From Misgurnus anguillicaudatus (Eukaryota > Chordata > Actinopteri > Cypriniformes > Cobitidae), in assembly GCF_027580225.2 (NCBI RefSeq), contig NC_073342.2:12869001-12933000 (forward strand): a stretch of DNA of 64,000 nt, in the 5' to 3' direction. Position numbers and translations under genes: made by a program. Positions 12,187 to 23,539 of this stretch are shown piece after piece. The notes below the pieces were generated by a model. It was given only the letters and a program-made list of their open reading frames with translations. It ran no database searches and had not been told where the DNA came from. Within the stretch, counting starts at the first letter, position 1, and every line of letters starts with the position of its first letter.

Positions 12187-12289
12187 TTAATATGTTTCAG
12201 CTTAGATTCAGGTGCCTGGGATCTTTCCATTGTTCTTTCATGCCATCTTATTACAGCTGATTTTCATTTATTTTATCCCACGAGGTAAG

Positions 12290-12790
12290 TGTGTCTCCGC
12301 ATAGGTCAGTCCACTGTCCATTCTGTAAAAGACAAACACATCAGCACTTTAGCACACGGTGCATTATCACAGACTCTTTAAGAGCTGCTTCCCATAAGGC
12401 AGGGTGACTTTTTTAATTGTGCGGACATTATGAGTAAATTAGGCAAATTAACGAAGTAAAACATTGCCATTGTACCTGCCGCTCAAAACACAATCCATTA
12501 CAGCCTCACACAGAGACTTACAGTGGCCGCAGAGCGATGATGATATCATTTTAATATTTCCATGTGTTTCGCACTCATCAAAAGCGAAATAAATGATCCG
12601 TAATCAATCTCTTTCTCTCTTCTTCAATGGGCCTTTGTAAACAGTGCTACAGCTCTGTCACAGTTTTTAAAAATTATGCATAGACGTTTCTCCTATTCAA
12701 TACCACAGGGGAGCGGCTTCATGTCTTTCTCTGATAATTTCCACCCTCTCCCCTATGCAAACTCCCTCTTTCTCTTTCTCAGGATTTGTG
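12290..12790. promoter_or_regulatory. Candidate conserved non-coding element C
   Basis: Non-repetitive sequence of moderate GC in the mir-9 desert, including GATGATGATATCATTTTAAT-like AT-hook/homeodomain content and TTATGCATAGACG. No coding frame or repeat structure was found. Only the contrast with surrounding AT-rich repeats supports it. Confidence 0.2.
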
Positions 12791-13129
12791 CTTTTTCTTT
12801 TTGTTTTTTTTCCTCCGAACACCCTCTCTGGGCTCCATGCAGCTTATGTAAATGAAGCCTTTTATTATAGCCGACAATCACACACTTGCGCTCTCTCAAT
12901 ATCATACACACACATTCTTACACATAGTAATTCTGTTTCCGACTCCTTCGGAGCCAAAAGCATTGGCAATTACGAGATTGACAAGCAATGTCGGTCTTGC
13001 TTGGCTGTGCTCCATATGCACATTTTCATTTATACTTTATACACGCTTATGATATACTACGTACAAGCATTAGGTCACTATTACAACCACCTTGTTCTCA
13101 AGCCAAGCAAATAGTGTGCATACATACTA

Positions 13130-13530
13130 GTCACTTGTGGGTGTATTATGAGAGTGGGGTTAAATTAGTACTTGGGACCGCAGACCCGCAGATGGTGTGG
13201 TGCGGGTACGGCTAGACTGTAGTGATGGGTGGGGGGCAGGTCCCGGTGGGGGGTGGAATAGGTCTGAGTTGCACTGAGATGTCTGATGAATCCGGAGCTG
13301 GAAGATTCCCAGGCTCCGGGACTGTGCCCAGCTGCAGTCAGAGGCGGGGCGGGGGCACATCATCAGACAGTCCTGACAGCACAGTCTTTCATGGGCACAT
13401 TACTGAGCCCTCCTGCCTCCGTTCCATAGCAACTTGCTCCCGGGTCAAAGGGCAATGGCCCCCCTCACCAAAATGCAAGACATCTAGACATCTGCGTAGC
13501 AGTGAACTTGAACTTGACTTAGATTTCTTC
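13130..13530. promoter_or_regulatory. GC-rich candidate regulatory element D
   Basis: GC-rich block within AT-rich desert, with GGGGCGGGG-like Sp1 content, AGCTGCAGTC and an X-box-like GTTCCATAGCAAC at 13421-13433. An open frame of 122 codons (13222-13590, plus) is a by-product of GC content and resembles no family. Likely a cis-regulatory or transcript-start region; inferred. Confidence 0.3.
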
Positions 13531-14056
13531 ACACGAAACCTTGTTGTAAGTTTAGGTGTTTTACTCACAAACTGGCTTTTCTTTCCCTAGATATCCGCGT
13601 CTTCATCTTGTTTTTTACTACAGAGACTCAATTAAGCTTAAAGTACTAAAGAGTTGCATCCGCTTTGCATCAGCTAATGAGCAGCCTAATAAATAAACTA
13701 TAAACTTCTCGGGTAATTGACGCACATTTTATCATAAACAAACCAACGTACTTCTAAAGAAGATGCGCCTTTGGATGACTTGGTCTCACAAGATTTTGGA
13801 CACATGAGTTATCCCCCCACCACACACATTCAAAATCAGGTCAAATGCTTTGTTCATGTAAGAAGATCAACAGCTTGTTGTGTTTAGTCGCCGTCTTTGT
13901 TTCGGTTAAGATGCTCAGCTTGTGGGCTTCTTCTGTATGCCGGGATGTAATCACAAAAATGGAGGATGGAGAAACATCATCTGTAACTTACTCTAAGGCT
14001 TGGCTTTGTTATAGATTACTTCTTGTCTTGGTCAAAGTTGCATTAAGAGACAAAGA

Positions 14057-14319
14057 TTAAAGGGATACTTCACCGATTTAGCATTCAGCTTTGTATCTGT
14101 AGAAAAAGGAGAGATATCTGCATTTTGGTTCTGCAAAAAAGTCCTCCGATAATGTAATATGACGATTTTTGCATCATCGGAAGACTTTTTTGCAGAACCA
14201 AAATGCAGATATCTCTCCTCTCAGGGGGAAATGATGGAGGGAAACATGGTCATTCAGTAATACTGCCGTTTTTCTACAGATACAAAGCTGAATGCTAAAT
14301 CGGTGAAGTATCCCTTTAA
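14057..14319. mobile_element. Palindromic MITE, TTAAAGGGATACTTCACCGA family
   Basis: The termini are perfect inverted repeats of at least 24 bp starting TTAAAGGGATACTTCACCGA. Internal arms such as AAAATGCAGATATCTCTCCT pair around a spacer near 14150. It has no coding capacity. A 263-bp hairpin-forming element. Confidence 0.88.
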
Positions 14320-16020
14320 GCTTGACCTACATTGGATGTTATTAAGGACTGTGTGGCACATGAAGGATTGATAATATATTTATCAAAGTGCAAGATGATT
14401 CATATTTTCTTATTACTTTGAAATGTCTTTAAATGTATGTTTTTATAAAGTAAAGTACTGCATCACATGTTCAAGGATCAAATAATCTAAACCTAAAAGC
14501 AAAACTTTATGTAATGTAATTGATAATAAAGTTTTATTCAGATAGATATTCGACATTAGCTTTCATTTCAATACCTTAACTTGTAGAAATACAGTACTAG
14601 TTTATGCCAGTAACTCTTAAAGTTATACAACATTTCAGTTAGAGTTTTAAAGCGGACGTATTGAGCGAAGCTTCATCCCAGATTAATCACAGATATTTAA
14701 AGAAGACAGACTTTTGCTCTCGGCTCTTGACCTAAATACATAGCAGCTATGATCTTGGTTTAATCTTACCGGACACACTACTGACAGCATCTGTAGCTTT
14801 GCATGCTGTCCTTTACGTCTGTTAATCTTTACATTTTGAATCATAATGTATATAAAATTTATATAAAAAATTATTTTTTATTTAAGTAAAATATTTTTGT
14901 GGCAACAGAAACATCCACAGATGCTGTAGGCAGAGATTAAATTAAAAGTATTCAACTGAATTTAATCTTTACGTTATGTTGGGGTCGTTTGATATCATAT
15001 TGATATTTCATAACTTTCCTGATATTCTTATAAACAAAATCTCAACTTTATAATATGCTATCTCTTTTTTTTAGTAAATTATTTTAATAAATAATCATAA
15101 AATTATGTATGTGCATATATTATTTATGTGCATTATTCGTATGTTTTAATAGAAAAAGAGTCTATGTGCATGTCATTTTGCAGAGTTTGTAATTTCATCA
15201 ATTTTTTGTGTTGATTATTTTGAATCAAGTTTGTTTTGAGATATTGTAAACTAAAGATTTGTTTTATGATGGACAGTGTAAAAAAGTTTTAAATGTTGCT
15301 TACTTTGTACTTAAACAAAGGATAAAAGCTTCAGTTATGTTGCTCTTGGGCTTTTTTGTGGGCGTCATAATTTTGATTTAAAGCAATTGGACATCCCAAC
15401 CAATGTTTTCATTATGCATGGACGCCCAGAAGAAAAAAAAACGTTTCACACAGAAGAAATGAAGAGCTCAGATGCAAAACTCTGTCATGTTTTCTTGTAA
15501 AAATTTTTTTTCATAACTCTTATTGGATTTAGCCTAAAAACCAATATTTCTTATATGTCCTGAGGGTGGGATTAAGCAGATTTGACACAAAAGTATTTGA
15601 TGAAGGTATAGGTATACATGTCAAGAGCATACGGTTAATATCATTATTTAATTTTTGCCTTTCAAATCTTTACTAACCTCAAATTTTCAAATCTTTAGCC
15701 CCACTACAAACCTGCAGTTTCCAAAAGCTTTGATAACATGGCTTCACATCACGTGTCTATCTGAATGTCTTCTGATGTCATATGACCTTCATTGTGGTGG
15801 CGGTGATGTAAATGGCTTACCTATGCAGCAGTGTATATTTCCCACCGGTTTATTAATTGCATCAGCAGTGTAGTTTTGTAATGTACAATTGCTAGCTTAA
15901 CATTTCTGGACATTTCTCAATTATTTTTCATACCAGATGACAATAGGGACCTATGCTTTATTCTAATATCAATTCATTATGGATTGGCACTGGTCATTTA
16001 AAATATTATTGTGTCCTATT
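14320..16020. other. AT-rich desert segment, nothing identified
   Basis: About 1.7 kb of A/T-rich sequence with short AT runs. No coding exon, RNA or well-bounded element was recognised. The 72-codon frame at 15655-15873 has no recognisable features. Confidence 0.45.
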
Positions 16021-16022
16021 AG

Positions 16023-16150
16023 TGCACTCCCAGAAAAAAAAGGTACAAATGCTGTCACTGGGATTGTACCCTTTCAAAAAGTATATCTTTGTACCTAAAG
16101 GGTACAAACCTTTTTTGAGGGTACAATCTGTACCTTTTTCTTACAGTGTA
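16023..16150. mobile_element. Short MITE with GGTACAAA/TTTGTACC modules (CACTGTAAAAA-type end)
   Basis: Contains GGTACAAATGCTGTCACTGG, AAGGGTACAAACC and GTACCTTTTTCTTACAGTGT. This is the same module set as in copies at 20319-20663, 46819-47027 and 47934-48089. Inverted GGTACAAA/TTTGTACC units allow hairpins. Confidence 0.65.
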
Positions 16151-16210
16151 AAGGTTTGTACTTAAGTTTAACATTTAATAAATACTGTGTCCCAAATATT
16201 ATTGACATAT

Positions 16211-16702
16211 ACAGTACTGTGCAAAAGTCTTAGGCCACCATGCCAGAATTAGCATTGTTGTTTTTAGCAATTGTATAGTGATCACATATAATTATGTCTC
16301 TTTATTAGAATACAACCAGAAAATACAGGAAATGTGTATGTAGTATTAAAAACTGTATAAAAGTATAAGCTGAAGTGTCAAGTTTTTAGGGTAACCTCCC
16401 CTTCCACTTGAGCCATAGCAGGAAACTGCAGGATCTCTTAAACCGAAATGAAATTAAATCCTAATTTCTAATTTTAATCGTATGACTTCTGGACTTCAGT
16501 CTCCTCAAAAAAAGCTCAAGATGTGTGCCAAGAGAGGTCACACTAAATTCTGACTGATGCCTGACGAAGACATTTAGTTCTGAAATTTTTTTTGTTTTTA
16601 ATTTTGTGTGCATATTTCCTGTATTTTCTGTTTGTGTCTTAAAAAATAATGAAAAGCTGGTGATTGTGGCCTGAGACTTTTGCACAGTAGCCTAGTACTG
16701 TA
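16211..16702. mobile_element. Tc1/mariner-type MITE, copy 1
   Basis: Starts CAGTACTGTGCAAAAGTCTT, continuing AGGCCACC, and ends with a diverged reverse complement (GGCCTGAGACTTTTGCACAG). A TA dinucleotide flanks the start. The second copy at 18438-18950 shares its interior (GAGAGGTCACACTAAAT, CTGACTGATGCCTGA). It has no intact transposase. Tc1-family assignment rests on the terminus, which I recognise. Confidence 0.75.
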
Positions 16703-17149
16703 TATTGACGCATCTTAAAATACTATGAATTTTATGGCATGCGATTACGTTTACACATATAATATTTGTAATTATATGTGCTTGTTTTGGTGCATTAAAT
16801 TGAGTTGTGTATGCATTTAAAAAATGTTGAGTTTGGCTTTTTGGGACGACTATGCAAGATTCACATTGTCTTAAGTGTATCCCATCAATATTATTTGCTT
16901 AAATTTTTTATTTAATGACACGAATCTGCATTTTGGCATACTCAAGATTACAAAAATAAGCGTGCATTCTGTAACAACCTGCTACGGCCACAAAACACGC
17001 ATCTGCATCTCGCTCAGACGTGTATTAACTACACGCAGACTAATTAAGATGATCAGGTGGCCCACAGGCTCCGTCTGTAAACATACACACCCCTGTACAC
17101 ACAAACACACACTCTGCCTCACAAAAGCCCTGCGATCTGCATAACCGTC

Positions 17150-17490
17150 TTGTGTCTTTGGCATCTGGTGGTGTCTGGTCTGCATCGCTGTTTCCCACCC
17201 TGCCCCCTCTCTGGTGGTGATGCAGGAGCAGCGCCCCTGACAATGGTGGGAAAGCGGAGCTCTTTATGAAAGAAGGGGGGTCTCCATTGAGTGAGAGGGA
17301 CCAGCCGCGAGCTGGGCAGAATATTAATGGCCGACAGCACGTTCTGTTCATTAAAAGCGCGCGCGCTGCAGCTGCCGGCCTGGCCCCGCGGCGGCCCTCG
17401 TACCAGCCTCGCCCTCTATCTCTCTCGGAAAATCTCGAGCCAGATTGCCAGGGGCACGCCGTGCGGTTTTTGCCAAGGCTTTGAGCTTGG
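17150..17490. promoter_or_regulatory. CpG-rich island, candidate promoter/enhancer (element E)
   Basis: The most GC/CpG-rich segment of the desert, with AAAAGCGCGCGCGCTGCAGC and CCCCGCGGCGGCC, next to the homeodomain-type ATTAATGG. Long open frames occur on both strands (for example 17040-17549, minus, 169 codons) but have arbitrary composition and no family likeness, as expected of a CpG island. It lies 4.5 kb from mir-9 on the side where a minus-strand transcript would continue. Function inferred. Confidence 0.4.
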
Positions 17491-17769
17491 AGGAAATCAT
17501 GCTGTTTGGAAAATTGCACTGTTTCTGTGTGAAAGGCAGAGAGCAACATCGTGCCAAGATACTGTGACTTTCACAACTGAACTGTAACCGGGTAGCTTAT
17601 GCACAATGTGTCAAAGCAACATGTACATTTAAATATATTATTATTGCCTCTTTTAAGTTTTGGACTATTTTGAAGAAATTGTTGCATTCATTTATGAATG
17701 GTCTCGTGGTGCAAACAAATATATTTTGAAAAGTATAAATATTCCAATTTATATTAACAAAATTAAATA

Positions 17770-18330
17770 ATGTCAAACATATATGTTTATGTTGCTTTAA
17801 CTTAACAAATTAAGTTAAACAATCTCAACTTATCCCAAGTTAAAATAGTAGGTTAAACCACTTCATGCTGCATTTTTTAAATAAATGCAGTGTTGTTTAT
17901 GAGTCAAAAATGGACAAACCTAACCGTTGGGTTATAAATGAACCCAAACTAATGTTGTTTTAGCTTAAAATCCTAGTTGTTTCAACCACGAATGGACTGA
18001 ATATGGACATTTTCTAGGTTATTTTAACACAACAGTGGGGTTTGTCCCATTTTGACCTAACCATAGGCTGAAAACAATCCAGTATTTTTGGCTGTGCTTG
18101 CATTTTAAGTGCAAAACTGTACAGTATATCAGTATATATAAAGTCACATATGTTATTTTCCCAAAAGTATCTAATGTAACTATATTGTACAAAACAATCC
18201 AACAATTGATTTAAATTAAACAATAGAAAATGTTCATATAACAACCAAATATGTCAATTTATACCCAGCACTCAACACATATTTTACACAACCATGAGTT
18301 GAAACAACCCAGCATCTTTTAAAGTGTTTC
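17770..18330. mobile_element. Cluster of small MITE fragments (CAACCCA/TGGGTT and GCAGCATGAAGT types)
   Basis: Contains CTAACCGTTGGGTTATAAAT, AGTTGAAACAACCCAGCATC and TTCATGCTGCATTTTTTAAA. Similar pieces occur at about 28560-28640 and 48825-49020. Boundaries are unclear. Confidence 0.45.
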
Positions 18331-18437
18331 ACAATTATTGTCAAAACTGAATTAATCTCTTATGTAAATACATTTTGTGTGACTAAGAGTGGATTAATGA
18401 TGTTATTCAAAAGAAATTAAAAGATTGATGTCGATAT

Positions 18438-18791
18438 ACAGTACTGTGTAAAAGTCTTAGGCCACCATGCCAGAATTAGATTTGTTGTTTTTGCAATGTT
18501 ATAGTCATCATATATAATTGTTTCTCAGTCTTTTTAATAGAATACATCCAGAAAATACAGGTAATGTGTATATAGTATTAAAAACTGTATAAAAATGTAA
18601 ACTGATGTGTCAAGTATTTAGGGTAAACTCCCCTTCCACTTGAGCAATAGCAAGAAACGGCAGGATCTCTTAAACTTAAATAAAATTAAATCCTTTTTAC
18701 TTCATTCTGCTCAAAAAACGCTCAAAATGTGTTTTATGCCAAGAGAGGTCACACTAAATACTGACTGATGCCTGAAGAAGACATTTAGTCC

Positions 18792-18824
<33 letters not shown>

Positions 18825-18950
18825 GTACATATTTCCTGTATTTTCTGTTTGTATCTTAATAAAATAGATTGAAAAATAAATATGGATGGACATTAAATCT
18901 TCTAAAACAACAAGTCTGGTGGTGGTGGCCTAAAACTTTTGCACCATATA
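18438..18950. mobile_element. Tc1/mariner-type MITE, copy 2 (with 28-nt poly-T)
   Basis: Left end CAGTACTGTGTAAAAGTCTT, right end GGCCTAAAACTTTTGCACC. Collinear with copy 1 at 16211-16702 along most of its length. A run of 28 T at 18797-18824 replaces the short T-run of copy 1. Confidence 0.75.
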
Positions 18951-19049
18951 TTCATGCTTTCATGCATTTACATATTCAAGTGTTTGATGATTCTTTCAGC
19001 CTTAGTCTGAAACATTTTTGATGGTGAATGTTAAAATCATGTGAACATG

Positions 19050-19270
19050 TGAGTTAGTGAGGAGCTATGAATTGTGCTCGGTGAGGGCAACAGCAAGAAG
19101 CCCATGAGAAGATCTTAAGAGATGCACAACACCAGCTCTCCTCCTATTCACTGTATCTGTGTCAAGAGATTCTCAGCTTAGCGCCACTCATTAGCAGCCG
19201 TAGTTGCCTTGTTTTCTCCTTTTGATTCCCTTCCTCATTATCAGTTCAGCTACAAACAATTTGCTTTAAG
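19050..19270. promoter_or_regulatory. Candidate conserved non-coding element F
   Basis: Complex non-repetitive sequence containing GTGAGGAGCTATGAATTGTG, CTCATTAGCAGCCG and a following Q50-homeodomain-like core. No ORF. Low-confidence call from composition. Confidence 0.22.
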
Positions 19271-19619
19271 GAAAAATTTGAATTGTAAATAAGCCTGCTA
19301 TAGTCGCAAACCTATCTGGGCTATGCAGTCTGGGGGCAAACAATATTGCATAAGTGTATGGATGGATTTAATTTTCAAGATTTTCACTTTATTTCTTTTG
19401 ATGTCGGCTTCAAATTAAGCAAAGTTTGTCTAATAAGACGCAGTTTTTTTCGATAAATAAACCAAATGCTAAATTATGCATTAATAATCTGCTTTTATCC
19501 TTCATTAAGAAGAACGTTATTAAATGTACAGTATATCTGTAGTTTTACAATTAATCTTTATTTTAGTTAATATTAACCGAATTTACCCTTTAGCGAATAA
19601 TGCAAGTTTCTGTTAATTC

Positions 19620-20290
19620 ATCAGCCACAGTCCAGCATTAACAAAGGAAAATAGCAGTCGCCGTTACAGTCGCTCAGTTCATTTATTTTCTGTGCCAACC
19701 GACCCCCAGCCCCCGTCTCCGAGCCCCCCGCCCAAACCCTCTCGCTAATTAGTGTAGTAAGATCAGATAGGCTAGAAGCAAGAAAAAGTGAATTAAGGGA
19801 GCTATAATATCCCCCCAAAACACACACACACACATAAAGACCATGATGCAACTCACCTCATGTGTCAGCCCAGCCATCTTAGCTTCTCATGAAAGATCTC
19901 TGTCAAGATGGCCTCCCTTTCTTTCTAAGCAGTCCATCTTGGCGCCAGGATGCTGACAAGGATTGCGTCCCCGCTGGCACTGGCATGGGTTCTCCCGAGC
20001 CCCACAGGGGCACAGATGGTACTCTGGGTTTCTGGGTAGGCGAAAAAGGAAAGATGTAGCGAATGGAAGCTGCCACATTTCCTCCAAGCATGTCTGGCTC
20101 TTTCACACGGATGCCCTTGTTGTTACTTTACTGTGCCTTTTTGCGGATGAAAAATCACTCTGTATGGCACACGATGAAAGAAGGAGCGGGTATGAGATAC
20201 AGAATGATTGACGAAACATGATCATTAAAAACTCTTTGTTATTATTGCCAAGCCGATGCCATGGCAACCGTCTCTCAGTTTGTTAAATGC
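19620..20290. promoter_or_regulatory. Candidate regulatory block G with a strong RFX X-box-like site
   Basis: A GC-balanced, non-repetitive block about 1.7-2.3 kb from mir-9. It contains ATGCCATGGCAAC at 20256-20268, which matches the RFX X-box consensus in all but the first positions of one half-site. It also has CTAATTAG-type homeodomain content near 19745. Short open frames on both strands look incidental. Confidence 0.35.
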
Positions 20291-20318
20291 CGGCTGTACA
20301 GAATAGAATTTTATTTCT

Positions 20319-20663
20319 ACACTGTCAAAAAAGATACAAAACTGTACCTTTATTTTCGCTGGGGTGGTACCCTTAGGTTACATTTTGTACCTTTACAGGT
20401 ATACAAAACATAATACAAAGTTCATTACTGTACCTTAAGGATCTATTGTGTACCTTTAAAGGTACAGTTAAATTTGTACATTTAACTGGTACAAAAATGT
20501 TTCTTAAGGGACCCAAACAGGTCCTTAGGGTATCATATTGTACCCCAAAAGGTAAACATTTTATTAAGTGTTGTATACCCATAAAATACAAAAATGAACC
20601 TTTTGAGGGTAAAACCTTATAAGGTACAGTAAAATGTTTTGTACCTTTATTTCTGAAAGTGTA
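20319..20663. mobile_element. MITE with GGTACA/TGTACC modules, largest copy
   Basis: Left end ACACTGTCAAAAAAGATACA, right end CTTTATTTCTGAAAGTGTA. The interior consists of many inverted TGTACCTTTA/TAAAGGTACA units. Same family as 16023-16150 and 46819-47027. Confidence 0.75.
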
Positions 20664-20959
20664 TATACTTGTGTATTAAGCATCTTCTTAGGATTAAAAT
20701 GTTATGTTAGCTTAGATGAGAAGATCCAAATTTTTAACGAAGAAAAGGAAAAGGTTAAAACTTAAATATCCTACTTTCTTTATTAAACTCACTCTGGGAG
20801 GCTGATAAGGTGTCATTTTTTATTTTTTGCATTTTTTTAATGTAAGGTTTTTAATATGTACGTGCACTTTTAAAAAATAAAGGTTCATAAAAGGTTCTTC
20901 TTCCATAAAGATCGCAGCCAATAATCCTATTTAGACCTAACGTTTAAGAGTGTATGATA

Positions 20960-21430
20960 GATCCTGAGAGCTTACGTGAACATCTTTCACAGACGATACT
21001 GAACAAGCTGTGAATAGACTTTATTTCAAAGCCAAATCCATAAGAACTGCACCAATCCATGGGAATATCCTCACTAGCCTTTGGATAACTACAACATACT
21101 CCACCGAATCCCACCAATTAGCCCGCACAGTGTATCATTAAACACTGCAATAGAGTTCTGTTGTGTTCAGAGGTTTCCCAAAAGAATTAAATGCATCTTC
21201 ATTTAGGGAAGCACTGGTTCTGTGCAATGATAGGCTACTCCCCCTGCGTGTGTACACACAGAGCATGAATAAGTGTTTGTACTGCTAGCATTGTTTCTGT
21301 CTTTCACACGGGGAAATCCGGCACAAAGCGGATAAATGGGACTACAGGGCGATCCTAAGGCCTCCCTTTAGGCTAGAGACCCCAACAAATAGCCCTTAAG
21401 TACTTCTTTTGTTTGCTGAACTGGTGAGTA
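20960..21430. promoter_or_regulatory. Candidate conserved non-coding element H
   Basis: Moderately GC-rich, non-repetitive sequence just downstream (in mir-9 sense) of the hairpin, including GGCCTCCCTTTAGGC and GCACAAAGCGGATAAATGGG. No coding frame. A possible exon or enhancer of the mir-9 primary transcript; inferred only from position. Confidence 0.22.
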
Positions 21431-21747
21431 TCTCACCCACCAAAATCTAATCTCTTTCACCAGATACAGGATATAATCATGACATGGGATGAAAAGTGTC
21501 ATTTTAGGGGTTGAAATGGAAAAATATTTCCCAAAATGTTATAAAACTGCATAAACCACTTCAAAGTTGTTGTTTTTTTTTTTGCAGAAATCAAAGGAGA
21601 AATAAAATCTCATTATGAATGCAGATGATTGAAATTGAAATGTGTTGATCTTGCAGGTTGATGTTGAGTTACTAATAAGAAACACGTTTATTATTACAGA
21701 ACAACATAGCAAATTACAACATTCATTTTCAATAATATGTGTTTAAA

Positions 21748-21750
<3 letters not shown>

Positions 21751-21818
<68 letters not shown>
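21751..21818. repeat. (GA)34 microsatellite next to mir-9
   Basis: Sixty-eight bases of pure GA, ending about 100 bp 3' of the mir-9 hairpin in minus-strand sense, so a minus-strand transcript would contain a (UC)n tract there. Confidence 0.97.
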
Positions 21819-21820
<2 letters not shown>

Positions 21821-21917
21821 ATGAATGACGTAATAAATGAAGAGAATTACCTGAGGTAAATGATGGCGCGCTTTCCGCAGTTTGCAGTTTTTGATTGACA
21901 ACTTGAACAGTTTTTTT

Positions 21918-22002
21918 AAGGATTATTTCTACTTTCGGTTATCTAGCTTTATGAAATGTGTTATAACTCATACAGCTAGATAACCAAAGACAGAAACCAA
22001 CC
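21918..22002 (-). ncRNA. mir9: mir-9 microRNA precursor
   Basis: On the minus strand, 21990-21968 spells the 23-nt mature miR-9-5p without a mismatch (seed CTTTGGT, then TATCTAGCTGTATGA). 21952-21931 spells the 22-nt miR-9-3p (ATAAAGCTAGATAACCGAAA, then GT). They are separated by a 15-nt loop (21967-21953), and the outer stem extends through GGTTGGTTTCT against AGAAATAATCC. The 3' flank (AGAAATAATCC) resembles human mir-9-3. miR-9 is a deeply conserved neural-progenitor microRNA targeting Hes/her, tlx and elavl genes. From memory, MIR9-3 lies between POLG and RHCG in human, which fits the position here. Plus-strand reading gives a hairpin too, but not the canonical mature sequence. Confidence 0.97.
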
Positions 22003-23230
22003 CTCAGAAAAGGCTTTGGATCCGAAATATGGGTCTTGATCTATAAAGAAACGCACATAGTTCGTTACACACGTTGCATGCAGACACGAATTAGCAGAAG
22101 CACGTGCATTTGGAATGACAGATTAACTGTATTATTTACAAAAATAAAACATGAAACTAAAATACAGTTAATCAATTAATGATACAAACAAACAAACGAC
22201 AAAGTTTATATTTTTGACATTTTTTAAATTTGCTATTTTTCTCTTATCTCCCATTTAACCTGTTAGGCCTACCACCACAAACTAACGGTTTTATAATAGA
22301 AAGAAAAACGACAGGGTGTGTTTTACAAAATTTGTACAAAATAAAAGTTGTAATAATTATAACATAATGTAAAAGCAAAACATCCAGAAATACGTATTTT
22401 ATTCGACCAAATTGACAATTCATGTAAAGCCAAAATATTTTAAAAATTAGTGTGAAATACAACATTATCAATCACTCATTTAAATACAAACGAAATTGTC
22501 ATAAAATTATTTGCTTGTCCATATAAAACATGTAATAGCCTACTAATCTACACACTCTTTTCCAACCATATTCAACCCCATAAAGCATGTCCTTTTCCAG
22601 AAGGCAAAAATACTTACACAATCCATTCATTTGACAGGTTATTCCCCCGTTAAATCTTAAAATGTTATATGATTTACCATAGAAACACTGAATGTCATAA
22701 TTTACACTCCAGGGTCCTGTAGTCGATCCCACTCATGTATTCAGTGTGTAAGCAGGCCTAGCATCATTTTTAAATTTACAGTGTAAACCATTGTGAAAAC
22801 TTACACATTTATTAACATTCATCATGAACAAATCCATGCACAAAGTAAAAATCTTTCCATTTAAGATTAATTTTTAGAAAATGTGCACGAAAATGGCTGT
22901 TTAATATATAATATTTCACTTTTCTACTGTTAAATATAACTAAAATGTAATGACTATTAACGGGATCAGGGATATTACTTAACTTTCCTTTAAAAGAAAA
23001 GGCACGTGATAGTCTTACATTTGCTAAACGATAAAGGATGAACGGCAGCCTTTCGTTTTCTTGACCTTTCATGGTCGAATATCATAAGGATATTTAATTT
23101 AAACAAAAAAAACACTTTAACTTTAACCACGTTTAATAAATTCATAGAGCCACACGAAGGCTAAATAGGTCGCCTAGAGTCCACGACAAATCTATTGAAC
23201 TGCATTACATAAAGACACCTCTTTATTTAT
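22003..23230. other. AT-rich sequence 5' of mir-9 (minus sense), nothing identified
   Basis: Probably part of the mir-9 primary transcript or its intron. No coding exon or repeat boundary was recognised. Open frames at 22244-22471, 22499-22732 and 22812-23072 (minus) are unremarkable. Confidence 0.4.
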
Positions 23231-23539
23231 TTGTCACTATATCTTTCTCCATATCACACAGACTGTCCTGCAAGCAAATTTCATATTTTTAGTTGTGTAA
23301 GAGTGTATAGCGTACCTCTTGAATGACTCCATGCAAAAGGAAATCGCCATCATTGTCCTCGTGCATTGCACATGAAACGCGTGAAATGTACCGATGCATT
23401 GCAACCTGCAGCATGTCTGTAATCCACAATGTCTCCTTTGCTCTCTATTTTTGCCCCTCAGGTCTAACAAAAAAAAAATGTTTTTCACGTTTTTATCTAA
23501 AAAAAAAAAACGCGCTCTGCTGTTTCTAGACCCGTGCCG

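Noticed and set aside
12082..12288. His/Thr-repeat frame
   Set aside because: Produced by the AC microsatellite.
17040..17549. 169-codon minus-strand frame
   Set aside because: It lies in a CpG island where stop codons are rare. No domain, no splice context, and equally long frames exist on the opposite strand.
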